NCBI RefSeq assembly: GCF_029962835.1 | Contig: NC_080574.1 | Coordinates: 41,532,501 to 41,596,500 of the forward strand | Direction of reading: 5' to 3' | Length of the DNA stretch: 64,000 bases | DNA from: Magnolia sinica | Taxonomy: Eukaryota; Streptophyta; Magnoliopsida; Magnoliales; Magnoliaceae | In this document: positions 47,371-57,272 of the stretch, one piece after another | Layout of the letters: each line of letters opens with the position of its first letter | How positions within the stretch are numbered: position 1 is the first letter of the stretch | The notes under the pieces: model-generated | Databases searched by the model: none | The model's input: the letters and a program-made list of their open reading frames with translations, nothing else | What the model was told of the DNA's origin: nothing | Made by a program: the position numbers and the translations under genes

Positions 47371-47446
47371 CTTAGTTTTCCCTAGTTTTTCATTGCTCCT
47401 TATGATAGGTGGGCCATTCTAGTGCATGGCCTTCCCGAATGTGCAT

Positions 47447-47925
47447 CTGGGTTTGTGATCTGGGTCCACGTTCAGCCTGTGGACCATGACATCCGGAGAG
47501 ATTCCGGGCATATCTCCATGGGACCATGCAAAGACATCTTTGTGTTGTCGTAGGAAGGCTAGCATTCCAAACTGTTGCTCAGGATTCAACGATATTCTGA
47601 GCTGAACAGTTCTACTCGGGTATGCCTCGTCGAGCTATACTTTCTCCAGGTCTTCCACGAATGAGTCCTCCGCGGGTCTTCTGGGATCCAGAACGTTGAC
47701 GGTAAGGGCTTACTTCACTGACCCTTTCTTTACTGCTATCGTGTAGCATCCCTGGGCTTCGCGTTGGTCACCTCAGAGGTAACCTATCCCGCCCTTGGTG
47801 GAGAATTTCATCATTAGATGATAGGTGAAGACGACTGCCCTCATTGCATTGAGAGAAGGTTCGCCTAAGATGACGTTATGTACAGATGGCATATTGACAA
47901 CGAGGAAGTCCACCATGAGGGTGAC
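47447..47925 (-). pseudogene. Tat pol, start of RT, right of the LINE
   Basis: Minus-strand reading: FVEDLEKV, a stop, LDEAYPSRTVQLRISLNPEQ, then HKDVFAWSHGDMPGISPDVM and NVDPDHKP. This is the segment just before the RT palm in Tat elements ('NKDVFAW...DMPGI.P'). It joins, across the LINE, to the pol part on the left. Confidence 0.85.
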
Positions 47926-49941
47926 TCAGTGATGTCCTTCTCTCGTAGTCACAGGGAGGGAGATGGCTCCCTCGGAGATCACCCTTTCTCCGACAAAGCC
48001 GTGTGGGGTGGTCTTCACGGGTCTGAGGTGCAACCTCAGAACCCCCATTCTTTTAAAAGCCTCGGAGTAGATTACATCTGTTGAGCTTCTGATGTCGATC
48101 AGGATGCAGTACACCTTGTGGTTGGCTATAGTCATAGTAACCACTAGGGCGTCGTCGTGCTGATGTTGGGTCCCACGTGCATCATCTTCTGAGAAGGTCA
48201 TGCTGCACAGACTGACACGGGGTTCTTTGCTCGGCCGCTCGGTCAAGTGGATGTAGTGTTCCGGATCGGACCTCTGAGAGTGGGCTTTTCGAGCCCTGTT
48301 CGAATTTCCTCCACTAGACGAGCCCCCGAAGATGGCACGGATCTCGGCTGGCTCTTCCATGGCATTATTCGACTGTTCTTGCTCTCGCTCTTCTTTTCGA
48401 GCGATTTTTTCTCCCTTAGCGTATCGACACAGATGTCCCTTACAAATAAGAGTCTCGATCTCATCCTTGAGATCCATGCAATCAGCTGTGTTGTGGCCAT
48501 GATCCCAATGGAAGCGGCAGTACTTGCGTTTGTCTCGATGATCTGGGTCGGCCCTCATGTAAACAAGCCAATTCAGAAACTTGTGCCCTCTAATGTCTAA
48601 TAGAATTTGCTCGGTTGACTTGTTGAGGGGGGTGTAGGAACAGAATTTACCCTTCGGTTTCTTGCTCGGATGACGATCGCGAGGGGCATGGTCGTGTAGT
48701 CCTTTACTGGATGGCTGAGGTTCTTCGTTCCTTGGCCTCTTCTCCTTACCAGTCGGCTCTGTCACTTGAACATTTTTGCAAGTGTTAGAGAATTCCACAG
48801 CGTTACTATACTTCTGAGCTCTGACGACGAGGTCAGCTAACGTCTTCGGTCAATTTTTTCCAAAGGAGAAAGTGAACTTCTCCTCTTTTAGGCCGCTGAA
48901 CACGGCAGTAAGTGCCATCTTGTCGTCATAGTCTTCCTCCTATAATGCTTCCTCATTGAAGCGAGCAATGTAGTCCTTTAATGACTCCTTAGGCTCTTGC
49001 TTGATGGTGAACAGGTGAGTATTGGGCTTTTGACTCTTCTTACTACTTATGAATTAGGTAAAGAATAGTTGGCTTAGTTCCGCGAAGGAACTAACGAAAT
49101 TTGGTTTAACCTAACGGTACCAACTCTGAGGGGATCTTATGAGTGTGATTGAGAATCCCATGTACGTCATCGTGTCCGTCACTGTCTGGATTTGTATCTA
49201 TGAATGATAAGCCTCTATGTGTTCGGATGGGTCACCAGACTCAGAGTATTGGATGATAGGAGGTATCCGGAACCTCTGGGGCATCACCTCGTCCATGATC
49301 GCAGAGGTGAAGGGAGGCTCGGTCTCTTCCATCATTGCTTGAACAACAGCGGGAACTGACGATGGCGGTTGTTTCTTTTCTAATGTCAGGATCTTGTTGT
49401 TGAGCTCCGCGAATCATGTTTCCCAAGGATCTTTATTCTCAACTACTATCTCCTGGGTGTTTTTTATTTTAGGAGTCCTCCTTCCCCTCCTCCATTCCAA
49501 CTCATGGCGGAGATCCATCGGTGCCAGGGCTGAGGTGACCGAGGCGTCCATCGGAGCTCGACTTACTGTGTTCAGAGCCGAAACTCATATTTGGGTCGGG
49601 GGAGGATTCTAAGCCGAGGTCGGTGCCCGAGGGGATTGACGTGAGGGCCCCTCAGGTCTTGTACTCCTCGGCACGGAATGAGCTTCCACAACCGGACCAA
49701 TCGGCTCATGAACAGTGTTTTCCTGAGCAGGATGTGGTTGCTACTCCTGTCGCTGCTTCATCTGTTTGATTTCATCACGTAGGGCTTGTATCTCGCTTTG
49801 CATCGCCCGATACTTGTTTGCCCGATTGCGAGAATGCTGGGAAGGTCGTGGTGTTGATTTGGCGTGAAGTAACGAAGAGGAACAGGTCTGCTCATTTTGC
49901 TCTGGTTCCGCAGTTACTACTTTCTTCTTCCCTCTTGCCAT
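47926..49941 (-). pseudogene. Tat gag and protease
   Basis: Gag begins MARGKKKVVTAEPEQNEQTC at 49941 with a helical part (EIQALRDEIKQMKQRQE). A degenerate capsid follows (SPQSWYR, LSQLFFT, PKESLKDYIARFNEEAL, ALTAVFSGLKEEKFTFSFGK, with stops). The open 290-residue frame 48798-47926 contains a zinc-knuckle-type block YCRFHWDHGHNTADCMDLKD and an aspartic-protease-like segment VYCILIDIRSSTDVIYSEAF, in which the usual 'VDTGSS' is IDIRSS: the Thr-Gly of the active-site loop is lost, so the protease is dead. Confidence 0.85.
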
Positions 49942-49999
49942 GATGCTTAAGAATATGAACTGACCTTTCGTATCAGATTCCTACAGACGACGCCAAAAA

Positions 50000-50842
50000 T
50001 GTTGATGAACAAATCTAGATCACCCTCCACTCGACACGAGGAACCTCCAAGGAACCCTGGTCCAACACAGACAGTGAGCAAAAGAGACCCTGGCTAGGCC
50101 TGGGGACCCTCCCATGCCTAAGTCAGGTCAAGGGAATCTGGGTCTATGTTGAAGAATCGAGGGAGAATGTCAGATGTTGCGTCCCTGTAGCAATGGAGTC
50201 TCATCGTATTTATACTTGACTATTGGACGGTCTGTGTCCGTTAATCTCGACACGATTCGTTCAATCAGCGGGATACTATGATCATGGAGATACGACCTGT
50301 AATCCGGAGATCATGTAACATATCGTGCGTATCGGCGGGCAAAACAGTCGGTCATGTCTGCTTAAGGTAGTTTCCTAGTTTAGTGCATGATGCGTCCATA
50401 TTCTGCCCCGGCCTCAGCTCGGAGCCTCTGGATGTAGGGGCCCTGACTGCCGTGCACGCGGGCCTTAACCGTTGCTTTGTTAAACGAAGGTCGCGTCTCA
50501 AGTCAGAGCCGAGCTCTGGCATGGACTTACAATGGGCTTGGCTTTTCTTGCCTGTTGGGCATTCTGGAGGCCTCCCCTCAGAGTTCCGAGGTGGATGGTT
50601 AAGTCATCCGTTTCTAATCGGACAACAGCGAGACGGTTTGAGATCTCACAAGTAGATTCTGGTATGACCTTTATATCGTCTTAGTCTTGGAATACTCTGA
50701 GCTAATAAGCTCGGAACTGAAGTTCTGCAGAAGCCGAGCCGAACATCCTCCTTCAGATTAGTCTTGTCTTACTTTTATGTATCCGATCCGATTAGTGTTG
50801 TGTCAGCCCTTAGAATAAAAGGGGTCGGATCTTCTCATAACA
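50000..50842 (-). repeat. 5' LTR of the Tat-type element (843 bp)
   Basis: Right copy, adjacent to the primer-site-like sequence at 49980-49995, so the 5' LTR by orientation. Confidence 0.9.
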
Positions 50843-50847
50843 TATGC

Positions 50848-52060
50848 TATAGATGAATTCTTAGAAGAAAATTCAACTGTTCAAGCAAGCACAAGTTCCT
50901 CACCCCTCTAAACCTGACTTTCTTGTATAAAGAAAACCACAAGAAATGCTTTACATGTATAAATCAACTCAATTAAATTGTTCGAATTGTGTGACCAGCT
51001 ATATATATCGATAGGTTATCCAAAACCCGGATTGGTTGGAGAATCTTAAACTCTAGACGCTCATTTGCTAAAACCAAACAATTGGATATCTTTCATCTCA
51101 ACCATCCAACAAATGTCTACCAATCAACTAGTTAATAAAAAGCTAAATTATCACAACTTTTGGTTTATGATTCATATAAAGTGAGGCCCACCATTTGGAC
51201 ATTTTAATTTGAATAACCTGTATGCTGCATGCCCAATTTCGTAGAACCCTTGTGTCAAGCACCACAGTCAATCATAGTATCAAAGTTCTTCTCTACATTC
51301 CCATTGCACAATAAAATCTCCTGCCGAAGTAGGTACTAGTTTTAGTGATTATGGATACTTTTCAACTATAAAATTCACCGACTGTAATCAACCTATGCAA
51401 TAGATTATTGATGGTGCTTTACTTGTAATCAACCTATGTAACAGTCTGTTACAATATTACGTCTGTTGCAGTTTTGTGCTTTTATCGCCAGTCCCAAACT
51501 CAGATAATGAATGAGGATTATATCAAGTTGGCAGCTGTTGTCAAACTAATGTTGTAACTTACATCATGAATCTAAACAAAATAATCTGGCATTTCAAAAG
51601 GCTCATGATAGAGTAGACTGGTAGGACATGATTCACATAGCCGACCCTAATTAGTTGTACAAACCTTAGATATGATGATGGTGATATTTCGCAACTCAAA
51701 CTCACAACCTGTATATTTCATGGGTCATATTTTAGAAGCTCAAAATTTTAAATAGTCTTGGTGGGTTGAGTCAAGTTCCGTCGAACTTCTCCAAATCTTT
51801 TTTAGTCGACTATTGTCCAACTCAAGTTTTTTTCTAGTCTTAACAACACCATGATGAATTCGAGTTTTCCATGAGTCATGATGAAATCTGTTCGAATTCG
51901 ATTTTTCCATGAGTCATGATGAAATAATCTGTTCGAGTCGAGTCGACTCGTCAGAGTTGAGTTGAGCTCTTGGAGTTTTCAAACTATGTGAATGGGTTGT
52001 TTTCAGCTTCCTAACAGTTTCTTCTTATCTGAATACTAAGACATGTTTGTTATTGAGAAG
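50848..52060. other. End of GLR intron 2
   Basis: No gene. A short tandem repeat at about 51859-51937 (two copies of TTTTCCATGAGTCATGATGA) lies near the exon 3 acceptor. The last 40 bases before the acceptor have only a weak pyrimidine tract. Confidence 0.55.
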
Positions 52061-52376
52061 ACCTTTGATGCAGTAGTTGGGGATACAGTGATCGTGGCCC
52101 ACCGTTGTAAGTATGCTGAATTCACTCATCCATATGCAGAATCAGGGGTCAAAATTTTGGTCCTTGAGGAACCAGAGGAATCAAGGGCTTGGATTTTCAT
52201 GAAGCCATTCACGCTGAGATTGTGGGTTCTAGCAGTAGCAGTGAACATCTATAATGGAGTGGTGGTCTGCTTGATCGAACGTAACAGCGGCAATGAATTT
52301 TTCAGGACGGGTTCGTTATGGTATCAAGTTGGTTCTTCCATTTGGTTCTCCTTCACCACCCTCTTTTCCAGGCATG
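52061..52376 (+). CDS. GLR gene exon 3: rest of S1, M1 and pore loop
   Basis: Residues 536 to about 641. It begins TFDAVVGDTVIVAHRCKYAE, then FTHPYAESGVKILV, the standard end of S1 (VGD.TI.A.R....FT.PY.ESG). M1 is about residues 586-606 (TLRLWVLAVAVNIYNGVVVC). The re-entrant pore helix follows at about 620-637 (GSSIWFSFTTLFSRHG). The acceptor is GAGAAG|ACC with a weak pyrimidine tract; starting here keeps phase 0 with exon 2 and the family spacing 'LK-x-FDAVVGD'. The donor is GGCATG|GTATGA. The usual plant filter context has VFAHRE or VFAQRE where this protein has LFSRHG, a visible departure. Confidence 0.88.
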
Positions 52377-52851
52377 GTATGAAACATTGCTCATTGGGCT
52401 TGATCATCATGCACATTTTTGCACCATTTATTGGATGGTGGTAACCCATTCACGGAAAACGTTTATGATAATCTAGGCCGTTCAAATAGTTGGCCCCTAG
52501 ATAGACGTTCTGACTAATCAGACTTCTATCTTAACCTTATGATTTTACTCGATATTGAATTTGGGACACTGGCAATTTTCACTGAAACACATTGACTGCA
52601 TGATGCAATTTTTGGGCCATTGTTCATACAAACTGGGGCCTAATATTTGAACGCTGTGGTTTCACAAATACGTATACCATCCGGAGTGGATGGGCCATGA
52701 TCCAAAACTACCCAGATCAAACAACCTGGTTCATCCATTTTGTAGCTGGCAAATGGATGGATAAACTATAAGTAGGCAAGAGTCTACATTTATCACAGGA
52801 AAATTGATTCGATGGTCAGAAATCCATCTCAAGAAGTTGCCCATTTTGCAG

Positions 52852-53249
52852 GTGGGGAACTCCACCGCAATCTGGCTCGAATGGCTACAGTGGTGTGGCT
52901 CTTCGTCGCACTCATATTGACGTCGAGCTACACGGCTAGCCTAACATCCATGCTTACCGTCAAACGGCTCGAACCGCGGCCCATCACGGTGGAGTCCTTG
53001 ATCAGGTCCAGATCGATGGTTGGCTGTGATAGTGATTCTTTCGTGGTTAAATACCTGGAAGTTCTGGGGTTCGAGACCAAGTACATAAGGAAATACGACA
53101 ATGGGGAAAAAAAATACCCAATGGCCCTCAAGACTAGAGAGGTAGCAGCCGTTTTCCTGGAGGCCCCTTACGTGAAGTTGTTTCTGGCCACTAATTGCAA
53201 GGGCTACGCCACAGTGGGCCCCACATTGGAGGTGGGGGGCTTCGGCTTT
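52852..53249 (+). CDS. GLR gene exon 4: M3 and most of S2
   Basis: Residues 641-773. The acceptor is TTTTGCAG|GTGGGG and the donor is GGCTTT|GTAAGT. It contains M3 with the gate signature SYTASLTSMLTV (plant counterpart of the animal SYTANLAAF), then S2: GCDSDSFVVKYLEVLGFETK, AAVFLEAPYVKLFLATNCKG, YATVGPTLEVGGFGF. All are in family order. Intron 3 (52377-52851, 475 bp) is ordinary and without repeats that I recognise. Confidence 0.93.
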
Positions 53250-54586
53250 GTAAGTACATGAAAATGTGTATGTGATGGATGTAGCTTATACCACCCGAAA
53301 TTGTAGTCTACATGATCTCCAATGGACATGGAGCCTACCCTCTCTCTGATCCGAACCATTCATCCTGGCGTCTGGCCGTGGAAGGATCATGGAGCAGAAT
53401 CACACACCTAGTAGCCAATCCCTTCTTTAAGCAGAAAGGCACAATTGTCGATTGGTAGAGTTTTGGCACCATGGAAAATCCATGAAGGGGGCCATTGGAT
53501 GAACAGTTTCGATCATCGTGGGTAGGCAGCCATTGGATGAATCGTTCGATCATCCTAGGTGGGCCGACACCTGCTCACTGTACAGGGAAGGAGGCTGAGG
53601 GTTACCATTTTGGATGGCCTCAAGAACTTCTAAATTAATGTTGAAATTGCAGTGATCCTATATTCCTAAGCATTTGATTATAAGTAGATCTTTTACCAAC
53701 TGAATGTGGGCCATTGCCTGTTTTATACTAGCCGTCCTTTTCCAGGCCACCGATGGTTAGGATCATCGAATCAGTGTAATTTTCAGCCTTGGCCCATCCA
53801 CAATGGGCCATTTGATTAGCAATGTCACACAGATGAGATTGTGGCCCTTTATAGAAGTACATTAACATGTCAAGGGCATCTTGGTCATTAGGAATTTATA
53901 GCGATCCTCGGCCACGTCTCAGCGATCATGACCCTTGATATGGTGGTGCCTACCATGGATGGACCATGCTACGAAAATCTCCCCATCGAGAACCTTTGAT
54001 CAGTGGCTTGCAAATTGCGGTTAAGAAGAACAACAATAGTCCAAATTTGCTGATTTAGGGCAAAGATTGGATGGTGAGGATCTTGCAACAGCGGCATGGT
54101 CCATCCATGTAGGGGACCCATCAGATCAACTCCTGGGAGAACATCTTAGATGGGCATGGACACAATACTATATGCTGACTAAATGATATTATCCATTCAA
54201 TTAACCGGCCATAATGGGAACCGTTGTCCTTGACTTTCTTGACCAATCTAAAGCAGTCTACATGCCATTTTTTATTTTTTTTAAAGCTAATGTCCTACCG
54301 GTGATATGTCCGCTGATTTGAACAATTTGAATCGCTAGAATTGAATCCACATGCTTGTGCGTGGAGATGGCCTATCAAATATCATGAAATTTTATTTGTT
54401 TATTTCTTTTTTCAAGTATTATCATGAAATTAAATGATATTTGGTGAAAAAAAAAAAATGATATTTGGTGCAACAAAACACGCCCTTATACACTGTCTAT
54501 ATATAACATATATATTTGATGGAAAAGGATTGTTGAATTGCTTACTTTGATTAGCATTGAACAATTAGTCCATGGACGTGTCTCAG

Positions 54587-54991
54587 GTGTTTCCAAAGGG
54601 TTCGCCTCTTGCAATCGACGTCTCAGAAGCGACCCTGAAAGTGCGGGAAAATGGCCTAATAGGCAAACTTGAAGATAGCTTGCTGGCCTCTTCCAAGTGT
54701 CCAAGTTCAGGATCCAACGGTGAGAACGGTAGCCTCACACCAAGTAGCTTCTGGGGACTCTTCGTTATCACAGTTGGGGCATCGACGGTGGCCCTTGTAC
54801 TCTTCCTCATCTGTCGGGTTCATGAAAATTGGATAGTTTTGCGCACATACATGAATATTCATGGACTCATATGGGCCCTTGCCGAGCGTTGGATGGAAGT
54901 GATGCACCATTTGTCCACGCAGATACCTGCTATGTATAATCTAGACCGTCGATTCAATGGCATTGAGTTGACCCAACAGAGAAGGGAGTGA
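54587..54991 (+). CDS. GLR gene exon 5: end of S2, M4 and cytoplasmic tail
   Basis: Residues 774-907. The acceptor is GTCTCAG|GTGTTT. It begins VFPKGSPLAIDVSEATLKVR (end of S2), then KLEDSLLASSKCPS, a glycine-rich linker, and M4 at about 829-850 (FWGLFVITVGASTVALVLFL). A short cytoplasmic tail follows, ending at TGA 54989-54991. The five exons total 2724 nt, an exact multiple of three, and 907 residues is a normal GLR length. Intron 4 (53250-54586) holds no gene that I recognise. Confidence 0.92.
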   Translation: MFPKGSPLAIDVSEATLKVRENGLIGKLEDSLLASSKCPSSGSNGENGSLTPSSFWGLFVITVGASTVALVLFLICRVHENWIVLRTYMNIHGLIWALAERWMEVMHHLSTQIPAMYNLDRRFNGIELTQQRRE

Positions 54992-55435
54992 AGCACCGGA
55001 AGATGTCTTAGTAAATATATATGAATTATTGATTTTTGAGAGAGAATGACATAGTGACCCTTTTTCGTGTAAGCATACAGATTTCGACTGTTGATATTTA
55101 TAGACAAAATGGACCATTGAAAGGAGATACTAGTGTGGTTCACATTTAACAAATTAATGGTTATATCATCCTTTTAGAGTGATTATGATGCGATGGCTCA
55201 TCTACAATATCAATGGTGATCAGTGGTCCCTACCTTTGAGATATATAGTTCATACCCATCGGTGTGCTAAACTTGTGCAGAAGGTTGCCGACGCAGCTAT
55301 CTTTCAGGATACAATGCCTCAACAAATAGATCTTTATAGCATGCACTAGCTAGGTGCAAGAATCTCAACACCAACACCGTGTGGGTAGCCATCGTAGCCC
55401 CTGGTCCAAGTGGGAATGGCATCCGAAAGTTCTGC
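54992..55435 (+). other. GLR 3' flank
   Basis: 444 bp between the GLR stop and the CACTA element. It would hold the 3' UTR. I see no AATAAA, so the poly(A) site cannot be placed. TGC at 55433-55435 is the left target duplication of the element. Confidence 0.6.
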
Positions 55436-55449
55436 CACTACAGGAAAGT

Positions 55450-56640
55450 AGGCCTTTAGCCTCAATTTTTTAGCCTCGGTTCAAAAAAAGGAGGCTAAAT
55501 ATGGTTTTTAGCCTCGGTTGTAAAGGAACTGAGGTTAAAAATTCACTTTTTGCCTCGGTCGATGAAAAACTGAGGCTAAAAGTCTGTCATTTTGCCTCGG
55601 TTGGTGAGAAACTGAGGCCAAAAGGCTGCCCTTTTGCTTCAGTTATTGAGCAACTGAGGTTAAAAGTCTTCCCTTTTACCTCAGTTGTTGAAAAATGAGG
55701 CCAAAAGTTTGCCCTTTTGCCTCGGTTGATGAGAAACTGAGGCCAAAAGTCTGCCCTTTAGCCTCGGTTGTTGAAAACTGAGGCTAAAAGTTTTCCCTTT
55801 TGTCTCGATTGGTGAGAAATTGAGGCCAAAAGTCTACTCTTTTGCTTCGGTTGGTGAGCAACTGAGACCAAAATTCTACCATTTTGCCTTGGTTATTGAA
55901 AACTGAGGCCAAAAGTATGCCCTTTTGCCTCGGTTGGTGAGAAACTGAGGCTAAAAGTTTGCCCTTTTGCCTCCGTTGGTGAGAAAATGAGGCCAAAAGT
56001 CTGCCCTTTTGTCTCGATTGGTGAGCAACCGGGGCTAAAAGTCTGCCCTTTTGCCTCGGTTGTTGAAAACTGAGGCTAAAAGTCTGTCCTTTTGCCTTGG
56101 TTGGTGAGAAACTGAAGTCAAAAGTCTGCCCTTTTGCCTCAGTTGGTGAGCAACTGAGGCCAAAAGTCTGTCCTTTTGCCTCGGTTGTTGAAAACTGAAG
56201 CCAAAAGTCTGCCCTTTTGCCTCGGTTGGTGAGCAACTGAAGCCAAAAGTTTACCTTTTTACCTCGGTTGGTGAAAAACGGAGGCCAAAGTCTACTCTTT
56301 TACCTCAGTTGTTGAAAACTGAGGCCAAAAGTCTACCCTTTTGCCTCGGTTGTTGAGAACTGAGGCTAAAAGTCTGCCATTTTGCCTCGGTTAGTGAGAA
56401 ACTGAGGCCAAAAGTCTGCCCTTTTGCCTCGGTTAGTGAGCAACTGAGGCTAAAAGTCTGCCCTTTTACCTCGGTTAGTGAGCAATTGAGGCTAAAAGTA
56501 TGCCATTTTGCCTCGATTGGTGAGCAACTGAGGCCAAAAGTTTACCCTTTAGCCTCGGTTGGTGACAAACTGAGGCCAAAAGTCTACCCTTTTGCCTCGG
56601 CTAGTGAGAAACTGAGGCAAAAAATCCACCCTTTTACAGG
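55450..56640. repeat. Left subterminal repeat array of the CACTA element
   Basis: About 27 units of roughly 42-45 bp, each with a short hairpin: TTTGCCTCGGTTGGTGAG, then AACTGAGGCCAAAAGTCTG. The arms GCCTCGGTT and AACTGAGGC are inverted around a 6-12-bp loop. Units vary by a few bases. The long open frames through the array are repeat artefacts. Family knowledge: such arrays bind the CACTA transposase. Confidence 0.92.
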
Positions 56641-57143
56641 CCATATACCAAGGTTGTCACTCAAAGTTGTTGCCCATTCCTAGCTGGAGACGGGCTGGGG
56701 TACGACACGATCCGTGTCCAGAGGGTCATAAATGACATGCAAACACTTTTAATACATGGAATACAAGTAATTAAAATTAAATGGTCCAAACTATTTATGA
56801 AATTTCAGGTGTATCATCAACCAAAAATTAAGCTTATTCTATTATCCAACTATTATATTGGTGGACATTTATTGGACAGTTAAGAATTTAAAATATCCAA
56901 GGGCCCTGTTTCAACAAATAAGTGTCCAAGAATCTGTGGCCAGGATTGTTCAAACTCGACTGTGACCTAGTGTTACTGATTTCTACGATGTAGATAGTTT
57001 GATTTGAGTTAATGTATGCTCAGTATACAGTTTCTGAGTGCATGCGTATCAAGCGTGGTATGCAACCGGAGCATAAAATAAAACTCCCCTGTATAAATTC
57101 CTCTATTCATTTTCTCACTCTCTCAAACTTTCGCGCCCAGAAG
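56641..57143. promoter_or_regulatory. Possible captured promoter ahead of the first cargo gene
   Basis: Non-coding DNA between the subterminal array and the first cargo ATG (57144). It ends with a GTATAAATTCC TATA-like box at about 57092, then a CT-rich leader of about 45 bp (TTCTCACTCTCTCAAACTTT) and the ATG. The order TATA, CT-rich leader, ATG suggests a host promoter and 5' UTR came along with the coding part. The rest is featureless. Confidence 0.4.
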
Positions 57144-57221
57144 ATGAAGTCTTCTACTGTCCAAACACCTCAAAAAGCTGCCATCCGTCGATCGAAGGAG
57201 AAATCCCACAAGGTGCGTTTG

Positions 57222-57272
<51 letters not shown>

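Larger units (their letters stand above)
41322..47446 (+). mobile_element. LINE (L1-type) inserted in the Tat RT, near full length but decayed
   Basis: Opposite in orientation to its host element. ORF1 lies at about 41400-43346, ORF2 at about 43440-47370. The Tat pol frame is recognisable up to DLNKVCPKD at about 41322 (left) and down to NVDPDHKP at about 47447 (right); the roughly 50 codons between those motifs are missing, so some target sequence was lost. I could not find a poly(A) tail or a target duplication, so the exact ends are approximate to a few tens of bases. Stops and shifts occur throughout. Confidence 0.82.
33899..50842 (-). mobile_element. Tat-lineage Ty3/gypsy retrotransposon, 16.9 kb, containing a nested LINE
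   Basis: LTRs 33899-34746 and 50000-50842 share TGTTGATGA...CTTCTCATAACA ends. The flanks TATGT (33894-33898) and TATGC (50843-50847) are a near-perfect 5-bp duplication. A primer-site-like TGGCGTCGTCTGTAGG lies next to the right LTR at about 49995-49980 (minus), so the element reads on the minus strand: gag from 49941, zinc knuckle and protease (48798-47926), RT, RNase H, a second RNase H-like domain (40354-39998), integrase (about 39350-38440), then an antisense + strand ORF region before the 3' LTR. The extra RNase H and the antisense ORF are hallmarks of the Tat/Ogre group. A LINE splits the RT. Coding frames carry many stops and mutated catalytic residues, so the copy is dead. Confidence 0.9.
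13128..54991 (+). other. Glutamate-receptor-like channel gene, whole locus (5 exons, 41.9 kb)
   Basis: This entry spans the five coding exons listed separately. Intron lengths are 10,090, 27,238, 475 and 1,337 bp. The two long introns are swollen by transposable elements: intron 1 has a deleted Ty3/gypsy element, a LINE and an antisense glutaredoxin gene; intron 2 has two nested LTR elements and a LINE. All exons are open and all splice sites are GT-AG, so the coding sequence looks intact despite about 39 kb of intron. Whether such long introns are spliced efficiently cannot be judged here. A member of the plant GLR2-like group is the best assignment; the exact subgroup is uncertain. Confidence 0.88.

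Noticed and set aside
55784..56236. 150-aa minus-strand frame with a regular 'TEAKGQTF'-like repeat
   Set aside because: It is the translation of the CACTA subterminal repeat array; period and content follow the DNA hairpin units.
55450..56640. Regularly spaced short repeats that look like a CRISPR array
   Set aside because: The host is a plant nucleus, the units lie beside a CACTA terminus, the 'spacers' are themselves repeats, and no cas genes exist.
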